This document shows, in pieces, positions 56,850 to 64,000 of a stretch of 64,000 bases of DNA (the stretch's first letter is position 1; each line of letters starts with the position of its first letter). Below the pieces are notes generated by a model that did not search any database, was not told where the DNA came from, and was given only the letters and a program-made list of their open reading frames with translations. The stretch is from Symsagittifera roscoffensis (lineage: Eukaryota; Xenacoelomorpha; Acoela; Convolutidae). A program made the position numbers and the translations under genes. The stretch lies in NCBI RefSeq assembly GCF_963678635.1, contig NC_087067.1, forward strand, positions 57,390,388 through 57,454,387, written 5' to 3'.

Positions 56850-57480
56850 ATCGGTAATTCATGATGAAAATGGTCGAAAATTGCAAAATTTGACTTTAGC
56901 GTTAACCGACTGTATGAACTTGTAGCAATGAAGTTCAGTGATAGATAAGCTTAGTTTGAGAGCAAACAATCGTAATCGGATTTTGCACCTTGAATTTGAC
57001 CTCTAGGGCGAAGAATTGGAAAAGCGCTAAAAATCTGGAACCCCCCCCTGATTGGGAACCACTGGTAATATCCTTATGAAAAATAGTGGGTGACTAATAG
57101 AGATGATTTTAGCCGTGCATGCAAATTTCCAGACCCCTGGGGGACGAGTGATAATGATTTCCGAAAATGCAATTAGAACTACCCAATTCACAGGAAAGGG
57201 AAAAAGTTAGGAAGAACTAAAATAAAGTCATGCAAGGGGTCATTTGTCAAATACGATTGGGAGCTGATTTTGTAGTTGAACCCAATGTTTGCTCAGTATG
57301 TCCTGATTAACTAAGTGGCACCCCGATGTTTAATTAAAGCTGACCTAATGGTTGATTCAGCTGATAAGTCCTGAGTGGCAGCTAGTTAAGTGAATGTTAG
57401 TAGCGATAGTGAACAGTACGCCTCTGACCGAACTGAAAGTAAATAAAGATAACGATACGCGATTAAGGTACAACTACCGA
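56850..57480 (+). repeat. Intronic dispersed repeat, continuous version
   Basis: Shares TTAGCGTTAACCGACTGTAT...GACCCCTGGGGGACGAGT with 58275-58605 and AACTACCCAATTCA...CGATACGCGATTAAGGTACA with 59693-60006. The two halves abut here at GCAATTAG|AACTACCC. Confidence 0.75.
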
Positions 57481-57514
57481 ACTGGTCAGAACAATTGATA
57501 CTGAGATAGAGTAT

Positions 57515-57755
57515 AGTTGGTTCTCAGTTAGTTAGAGAGAACAGTGATAACTACGATTGAGAGTAGTTGGTTCTCGGTCAGAGTTAGAGAACAGTGATAA
57601 CTACTCAGGGTAGTTGGTTCTCAATCAGAGAAGAGAACAATTATTGCTAGTGAGCGAGTTGCGCTGGAACCCGAGTTTAGTACCGGGTTGAGACAGCTGT
57701 GCGAGCGAGTTGCGCTGGAACCAGAGTTTAGTACCGGGTTGAACTAGTTGTGTCG
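57515..57755 (+). repeat. Two minisatellites in the Notch intron
   Basis: Three ~60 bp units around GTAGTTGGTTCTC...GAGAACAGTGATAACTA, then two units of GCGAGTTGCGCTGGAACC followed by GAGTTTAGTACCGGGTTGA. Confidence 0.85.
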
Positions 57756-58274
57756 CTGCTCTGCTAGAGTAGACGAGTTTTGAATCGAGTAAACCGAAAA
57801 TTGACGAGTGATTGAACGGAACGGGACGCAGGCTTCAATATAGAAGTTGCTAAATAGTAGTTAGCTCATTAAGGGCACTGTAAATTGTTTTATTTCCTTT
57901 GCGATTGAGAATTTACTTATTGTGCCCACGATTTGCTGAACTAGCTAGAAGCGCAAGAGGAGAGCCGAAAAGAGCCTAAATTAAGGGGGAAGTTGCATAA
58001 TCCTTTGATCGGCCGATTTAGTCTGACCACCAACATAACCCTTTAAGCAAATAAGTCAGATTTTCGAGAAGTCCAGATTTTCAAATAACTAAGAACAATT
58101 GACTATACTGAGAACCCTATTATTTTGAAAACTTTTGTCATATGCTTGTAATTTCAGCTGAACTGATGAAAATTAAAATTTGTACCAAAATATCTCTAAT
58201 CTATCTCTACTGCTGTAACTGTAGAATTGGTGATTCTACTGTATTACATGCCACAAAAACCTGAGTGTAAAATT

Positions 58275-60006
58275 GGTAATTCATGATGAAAATGGTTGAA
58301 ACTTGCAAAATTTGATTTTAGCGTTAACCGACTGTATGAACTTGTAGCAATGAAGTTCAGTGATAGATAAGCTTAGTTTGAGAGCAAACAATCGTAATCG
58401 GATTTTGCACCTTGAATTTGACCTCTAGGGCGAAGAATTGGAAAAGCGCGCAAAATCTGGAACCCCCCCCCCCCCCCGGATTGGGAACCACTAGTCCGAT
58501 CTTTATGAAAATTGGTGGGTGACGAATAGAGATGATTTTAGCCGGGCATGCCAATTTCCAGACCCCTGGGGGGCGAGTAATAATGATTTCTGAAAATGCA
58601 ATTAGCAGTTTTTGTAAACCGGTAAATGATGGTCAGAATGTTGGCATGTTGTAGCCATAGGCAAGGGAAGTTCACCACCGGGATTTTGAAAGCATCCGGT
58701 TATTACTTCCGGTTTTACGCCCTATGTAAACAAACCCCACTTTTTGTTATTTTTCGACCCCTGATAATGCTAGGAGGCTGAAACTTGGGGGGATGGTAGG
58801 TTGGGGGAAAACCTATAATGTATTAATGTTTGGATCCAATCCGGCGGCTACGTCGGAAGCTATTAGCACTTGAAAATTGAATTAGGCTATTAAAACCTGA
58901 TAGTGATAATTGACTTGTGATTTTAATGCACCAATGTGAAGGGGGGCCCAACCCAGTAGGGGGACCCCCAGTGACCCAATGCTCTCCGGAACTTCCTATG
59001 GGGCGAAAATGGCAAATTTAGGGAAAAGTGTTAATTGAACCGAATTTTTCGAAAATATGGGAAGGGATGGTCTGATATGGACGAAACTTAGTGGGAATGA
59101 TCTCCCCTCGAAAATAAGACGTCTGGACGCGTTTGACCTCATTTGACCTAGGATGACCTCAAAGAGGTCATTTGGCATTTTTGACCCCAAGACCCCCGAA
59201 AAGCGATAAATTAGCATTGTAAGGACCCGTAAGGGGTACCTACCCACCTGGGGAGGTAAGGGGAGGGCCCTAAATCGAGAATTTTTAGTGTTGACCTTTG
59301 TACCCAAGCGAAAGTGATTTTCTGTAATTAGCAAACATTGGGGTCAGCTTAACCCACTCCACTTGGACTTTCGATAAGAACGACAAACAAGAAAAAATAC
59401 AGCCCCGGACAAAAATTGGGAACATCTATGGGGGAAATTGGAATTTCGGGATGAAGATTTTATCAACAGCCCCAGCATATTAAATAAATTCTTGTGGTGT
59501 TTTTTTCGGATCAAAACGGACACGGGGAAGGAAATTACCCAGCCCTTGGACTTAACCCGGGGAATAAAATTAAAATTGACCAAAAATGGAAAATTTACAA
59601 GTATCATGGAAGTAAACCCGGGGAATAAAATTAAAATTGACCAAAAATGGAAAATTTTCAAGTATCATGGAAGTTAAATTCCCGGTTATCTGAGAACTAC
59701 CCAATTCATGGGAAAGAAAAGTTAGGAAGAACTAAAAAAAAATCATGCAAGGTGTCATTTGTCAAATACGATTGGGAGCTGATTTTGTAGTTGAACCCAA
59801 TGTTTGCTCAGTATGTCATGATTAACTAGTGCCACCCCGATGTTTAATTAAAGCCGACCTAATGGTTGATTCAGCTGATAAGTCCTGAGTGGCAGCTAAT
59901 TAAGTGAATGTTAGTAGGGATAGGGAACGGTACGCCTCTGACCGAACCGAAAGTAAATAAAGATAACGATACGCGATTAAGGTACAACCACCGAACTGAA
60001 CAGAAC
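58275..60006 (+). repeat. Intronic dispersed repeat, version with 1.09 kb interior
   Basis: Left half to GCAATTAG (58605), then 1087 bases absent from the other copy, then AACTACCC (59693) onward. The interior has no long ORF. Confidence 0.7.
59556..59679 (+). repeat. 62 bp tandem duplication
   Basis: CCCGGGGAATAAAATTAAAA at 59556 recurs at 59618; the two units are almost identical. Confidence 0.9.
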
Positions 60007-61000
60007 AAGATTGAGACTTATAGAATTCAGACGGGTCCTGAGAGTGACTCGTGAAATTTTTTAAGTGAGTTCTCGACGCGAGATTTTAGTGAAGCTTTGT
60101 GAAGCAAGTTGGACAGTTGTTTAGAATTGTTTTTAAAGTGAACTGCAAGAGGCAGTTTCCTCGAATTTATCGCAGATTAAATTCATTGATACTTAATAAA
60201 TTGTATTCAGGCCATTTAGCGACCCGGCAATTTATATATTTATTTCTGAATTCAATTACCATCCAGTTTCTTGCGATTCTTTCCGAGGAAGAGAACAGTC
60301 GAGAGCAATCGAGCCAAGGGGGCGCAACCCAGAGTAGTACATCGATCGACCACCAAATTCAACCTTTCAACCGAAGGGATTGTCATCAAATACCGGATCA
60401 CAGCTCACCCCTTGTTGGTTCTGGTATTTAGGGAAGGGACTTAGCGGACAATATAGAAGTGATATATTGGGTCTAAACAGTCAAATTCCCCAAGACGACA
60501 TTGATGCTTCCTTGCATATGCGGAAAAGAAATGACTTTGATTTTTTCAACGACCACAATTTCCAAGGCAGAAGTAGCAAAAAAGAAGGTATTCCAAGCCA
60601 GACGTGGAAAAGGCGAAGTAAGCGAAATGTCTTCAACGAAGAAATACGGAGAGCGATATATAGACCACAATAACAATCTTGATAACCCAGGCTGATTCGA
60701 TTTTGTTGGTAATTATTCCGACGGGAGAGGGTACGGGATTTGAATAAGTTTTTTTTACAAAACCAAATCAGATACCACAAAAAAACGTTGTTGAAAATAG
60801 CATTGTTGATGCACGTATCACACGGCAACCGCATTCTATTATAGTCACTTTTATAGTGAATGTCACTTTGTCAACATCGAAGATTTTGATCCTTTCAATA
60901 GGCCAAAAATGCTTTCAGGTCAATTGAATTTATGTTGACGTGTGAAATTGCGTCAAAAAGTGGTTTGGGACGTGTCAACCTTAAATATACGTATGATTAC

Positions 61001-61180
61001 CTGAATGTAGTGCAGCATGTCACCGCCTGTTCCCCCTGCAGCTGCAGCCATGCTGTGTGCCATGTCCGCCACAGTCTGTTTGTCCCTATTCTGCACCATC
61101 CTATCTGCCCCCAACTCCAACAACTTCACCACACACTCCACACGTCCCTCTCTCACTGCATGCATCAAAGGAGTGCACTC
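61001..61180 (-). CDS. Notch: Notch, ankyrin repeats 6-7
   Basis: Acceptor TATATAG, donor CAG|GTAATC, exactly 60 codons in phase 0. Reads ECTPLMHAVREGRVECVVKL then LELGADRMVQNRDKQTVADM, corresponding to E-T-P-L-x-x-A-x-R-E-G in Notch repeat 6. Repeat 7 is unusual: an insert of alanines and glycines (AAAAGGTGGDM) replaces part of the usual D-I-A-x-E-R-x-H-x-D-I helix pair. Confidence 0.82.
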
Positions 61181-62115
61181 CTATATACATAAAACAAGGC
61201 ACTAAGTGAACAAGAATCAAGTGACCTAGAATTTTATGAACATAGCATAGCCAACACAGTCAATGAAAGCAAGTTAATTGAAGAAACCCTAACTTTCGAA
61301 TTTCCAAGAACAAAATAACTGGCTTTAAAGCTCTTTGAATTTCTAGAAACTTTTTGAATTTAAGATTGACACTTTCTCAATAAAACAAAGCCAATTTGAG
61401 AAAACTATATCAACTGATAAAATTTTTATTTCGCTGGAAAATCTGATAATTAAATTCCACATTTGAAACTAGAAGTCGATCAAGGTTTCTCCGTGACCTG
61501 TACACTTTCGCTGTTCAATAGTGGAGTTAGCCTTCCTTTTAACAAAGGACATGAACTGAACTTTTAAAAAAAATCAGAAGTCAAACCACGGAAAATTAAA
61601 TTTGAGTCTGAATAAATTTTTAAAATATCTGAGAAAAAAAACGAAAAAAAAAATCATCCCGACCTATATAAGAGTCTGAAATATGTTAGTGGACTCTAAA
61701 TAAGCCTCCTTGCTCGAAATCACACCAAAAAAAATATTAAAGCTGCTATTGGAATCGTGAACAATCTACATTCTCTTGCCTCTAAGCCGGTGCTTAGAGA
61801 ACCACTTCTATCATCCACGCCCGTAGCTTGAGGCGAAGACTTAATTATCAGCCCAGAAATAGTGCCTTTCGGTCTCAATGAGTTACACGACAGAAGTTCT
61901 CACCTCCTGAGGATAATAAAAAAATTTGGCTCTTTTCCAGTTTATAACCCCCCCCCCCCTCTCTCTCCTCAAATAATTACAAAATTAAGCTGCTCAAAAA
62001 TTGTTCACATGGCATTTTGCATGAAAGAAATGTTGTAAAAATTTGTTCTGACACGTTTTAATGCAGTTTATATCACATGAGTGATTTGAAAATCGTACAT
62101 ATAAATCGTACATAC
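61181..62115. other. Notch intron
   Basis: 935 bp with one relative of a dispersed repeat seen near 51550 (CCTTCCTTTTAACAAAGGAC at 61529) and a C-run then CT repeats near 61950. Confidence 0.6.
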
Positions 62116-62225
62116 CTCGGCGTCCTGTGCGTCTCTGTCGGCTATGGCATTGACCAGAATCAACACGGCCTCTGCATTGCCCACTTGTGCCGCCCAATGC
62201 AACGCAGTCCTTCCTCTTTTGTCGG
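62116..62225 (-). CDS. Notch: Notch, ankyrin repeat 5 (most conserved)
   Basis: Acceptor TTTGTTTTCAG, donor GAG|GTATGT. Reads DKRGRTALHWAAQVGNAEAV then LILVNAIADRDAQDAE. The A-L-H-W-A-A-x-V-x-N-x-E-A-V block with R-D-A-Q-D is diagnostic of Notch repeat 5 and is the main reason for naming the gene. Confidence 0.88.
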
Positions 62226-62638
62226 CTGAAAACAAACAACTTGTCAATTCTTCAAGATAGGGACAAACAGATAGATCAAGCAATCAAGTATGTGAGAGTG
62301 AAATCGAACTTGGGAATTGACTAGTCGAATAGCCTGCAATTATTGTTCACGTTGTCCAATTGTCATGAAAACTTGTATGTTGGTTACTTACCCAATTAAA
62401 AGCGCATTTTTACGTCATAGGAAACTTCTTAAAATCAATGGTCACACCGCAAAAGTTATGTCTGGCGGCATGCTTACAAATGATGCATATCTCGCGAGCA
62501 AAACGGAAACTATATTTGAATAAAAATTTTGCTGCTTGATTTCCCCGCTGAAAATTGTTGTTTGATGTTAACAGACTCTTTTTACACAAGTTCTACTTTT
62601 CGACCAGGCAGACATTATCGAAGTAATAAATGGGATAC
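62226..62638. other. Notch intron
   Basis: 413 bp, nothing recognised apart from splice sites. Confidence 0.6.
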
Positions 62639-62769
62639 CTAAGTTGACGTCGGCGCCTGTATCTATGAGTCGTCTAAGGATGGTGGAGGAGTGGATGTGT
62701 CTGACTGCTGCCATGAGCGAAGTGGACCCATCTGTCTGCTGCTGATTGATCATCTCACGCGTGCTCACC
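62639..62769 (-). CDS. Notch: Notch, ankyrin repeat 4
   Basis: The start at 62769 (acceptor GTTGATAG) is chosen because it is the only AG that fits the phase left by the previous exon; the nearer CAGCAG sites are out of phase. Reads VSTREMINQQQTDGSTSLMA then ILRRLIDTGADVNL. DGSTSLMAA and the D-T-G-A-D-V-N turn match repeat 4 of Notch. Donor TTAG|GTATCC. Confidence 0.78.
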
Positions 62770-63184
62770 CTATCAACCCAAACACTCACATCACTTCACT
62801 CACTTCAGACAAATTACCAAATTACTACGAAGAGACCTAACTATATAGTGAAAACACTATTTGAGTAATTGCACTTTATGGTACCTAAAAAGAAACTTCA
62901 CACCCAAAAAATACTAATTCATCAATTAAGAATATGTTACTGTACCTAGAAGCGAATTTCAATGTCGGAGGGGGATGTAGTTTAAATCTCTATTTCATTT
63001 CAATTGGGTAGGTTCGACGGAAAAAGTTCGGTCTTTGGATCGAATACTGTACCTGATCTTTTCAATACTTTCTTTGAAATTAAACTTAACTCACTTTCGA
63101 ACCAGAAAAACAATTCACAATTGCAAATTCGTCCAACTCAGTTTGAAATAAGAGTTCACGCTGAAAATGAATCCAGTGACTCAC
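62770..63184. other. Notch intron
   Basis: 415 bp, nothing recognised. Confidence 0.6.
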
Positions 63185-63350
63185 CGACAAACGAGGTCGA
63201 ATACTCTTTCATCGGCCGTGGCGGTGGCTGTCATGACTGCGTTTCTGTTGTTCAGGTCCCCTATGGCCAGGTCGATGGAGGGGGAGCCGAGGAGGATCTG
63301 GACTGACTCGGCGTCACACAATAGTATCGCCTGATGCAACACTGTCTCGT
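63185..63350 (-). CDS. Notch: Notch, ankyrin repeats 2-3
   Basis: Acceptor GACTGTTTAG, donor CG|GTGAGT. Contains ETVLHQAILLCDAESVQILL (repeat 2; family pattern E-T-x-L-H-x-A) and TATATADERVFDLV (repeat 3, where Notch has A-A-V-x-A-D-x-x-x-V-F-x-x-L). The TPLH core of repeat 3 is eroded to AVMT. A Notch-specific A-D-x-x-x-V-F spacing is kept. Confidence 0.8.
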
Positions 63351-63846
63351 CTAAACAGTCGCCAGAAAAATAACACATGACATGCTCAAGAGGAAACATG
63401 ATTCACTAATACAACAGAGCCAGACGACAGTTAAAAAACCTTACTCAACTCTTGTATCAGAGAAAAAAATGACAATTATAATTTGAAACTAATCAGCTTC
63501 TCAAATAATGAGAACAAAGTTACATCATGTTAGCGCTATTCTTATAACAGGAATTTTATGATTAACTCTTTTTTCAGATAAAAATTTATCCAGCCTATGT
63601 TCTTTTATAATAAACAAATTGACACAAAAAAGAAAATTAATACGTTGCCAATTTTCAATTTATTTAACTTGAAGCGCAAAACTTCAGCTCCGCTTAAAGG
63701 TACAATTGGAGAGAAAATTTTTTAAATCAAAAACTGTCGCAACAAAAAGCGCGAAAAAAACTTTCAAAAACAACAAAAAACTACCTCATGAAAAAAAATC
63801 TATTTTGTTCACTGACGCATAAACGGAAACTGGCATCTATACTCAC
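63351..63846. other. Notch intron
   Basis: 496 bp, AT-rich, nothing recognised. Confidence 0.6.
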
Positions 63847-63982
63847 GTCTCGAGAGTGTTTGAGTGTTCATGTCGTATCTCCCCCGTACCAGACTGAGTA
63901 GGGTCTGTCTCCTCACTTCGGGGTCCCTGTTCTTCAAAACTAACATGGCAGAGGTAGTATTATCCGCACCAGCCACCAACAC
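63847..63982 (-). CDS. Notch: Notch, exon with start of ankyrin domain
   Basis: Starts after TATGTGTTTCAG in phase 0 and ends before GTGAGTAT. Reads VLVAGADNTTSAMLVLKNRD then LLSLVRGRYDMNTQTLSR, which fits the degenerate first ankyrin repeat of Notch leading into the second. Ends one base into a codon, matching the next exon. Confidence 0.75.
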
Positions 63983-64000
63983 CTGAAACACATATTGAAC

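Larger units (their letters stand above)
56731..61000. other. Notch intron (4.27 kb) with dispersed repeats
   Basis: Contains a repeat in two versions: 56850-57480, uninterrupted, and 58275-58605 plus 59693-60006, with 1.09 kb between the halves. Minisatellites lie at 57515-57640 and 57660-57755, and a 62 bp duplication at 59556-59679. C-runs of about 7 and 16 bases lie at the same position in the two repeat copies (near 57043 and 58463). From 60280 to 60672 a GC-richer stretch has overlapping short open frames; it may be the start of a retroelement body, but no family motif is visible. Confidence 0.7.
55162..63982 (-). other. Notch: Notch homolog gene span (3' six exons)
   Basis: Six exons with matching splice phases, in minus-strand order 63847-63982, 63185-63350, 62639-62769, 62116-62225, 61001-61180 and 55162-56730, give 763 codons and a stop. 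They cover the ankyrin domain and the C-terminal tail of a Notch intracellular domain. On ligand binding this part is cleaved free, enters the nucleus and activates CSL (Su(H)) with Mastermind. The extracellular EGF/LNR part and the transmembrane exon lie beyond the window. Sequence is strongly diverged from textbook Notch outside ankyrin repeat 4, but the repeat order, phases and diagnostic blocks agree. Confidence 0.85.

Overview
The window is AT-rich animal DNA crowded with mobile elements. It holds exons of two recognisable metazoan genes: a Notch homolog (minus strand, right end) and the complex I assembly factor NDUFAF1 (plus strand, about 18.4-20.8 kb). Notch limits the source to a metazoan. 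The abundance of Ty3/gypsy, Polinton-type and Helitron-like sequence suggests an invertebrate, but the sequence alone does not name a species. Two runs of N (25718-25917 and 42776-42798) are assembly gaps.

Layout. (1) 1-16469: a tandem satellite of ~166-168 bp monomers in head-to-tail order, with higher-order repeats of about 1.16, 1.18 and 3.16 kb. Its right edge looks like a Helitron 3' end (short palindrome, ~10 nt spacer, CTAG before T). A 0.9 kb element at 52287-53186 carries four diverged monomers of the same satellite, the same kind of 3' end and a plausible TC 5' end, so the 16 kb array is probably an expanded Helitron interior. (2) 16.5-25.7 kb: low-information DNA, the NDUFAF1 exons, an orphan small-GTPase exon, and two copies of a ~540 bp non-autonomous repeat with conserved hairpins (called FAM1 here). 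(3) 25.9-33.1 kb: a dead Ty3/gypsy-like retroelement (nucleocapsid-like region, protease, RT, RNase H, truncated integrase) in which a 2697 bp internal segment is tandemly duplicated. (4) 33.7-35.8 kb: more FAM1 copies, arranged as a swapped-order inverted copy of the 23.7-25.1 kb block. (5) 37.3-39.4 and 46.7-48.7 kb: a ~2 kb near-identical direct duplication with a G-run and an AT-rich minisatellite. Between the two copies lie minus-strand retroelement debris and a Polinton/adintovirus-like remnant (capsid C-terminus, small membrane protein, adenain-like protease). (6) 49.3-50.7 kb: a probable exon and an unidentified ORF, both minus strand. (7) 52.2-54.9 kb: nested Helitron-in-MITE and two more FAM1 copies. 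(8) 55.1-64 kb: six minus-strand Notch exons (ankyrin domain plus C-terminal tail), with a 4.3 kb intron full of dispersed repeats.

The two host genes have no evident functional link: NDUFAF1 acts in mitochondrial complex I assembly and Notch in cell-cell signalling. Most of the window's structure comes from nested and rearranged transposable elements.
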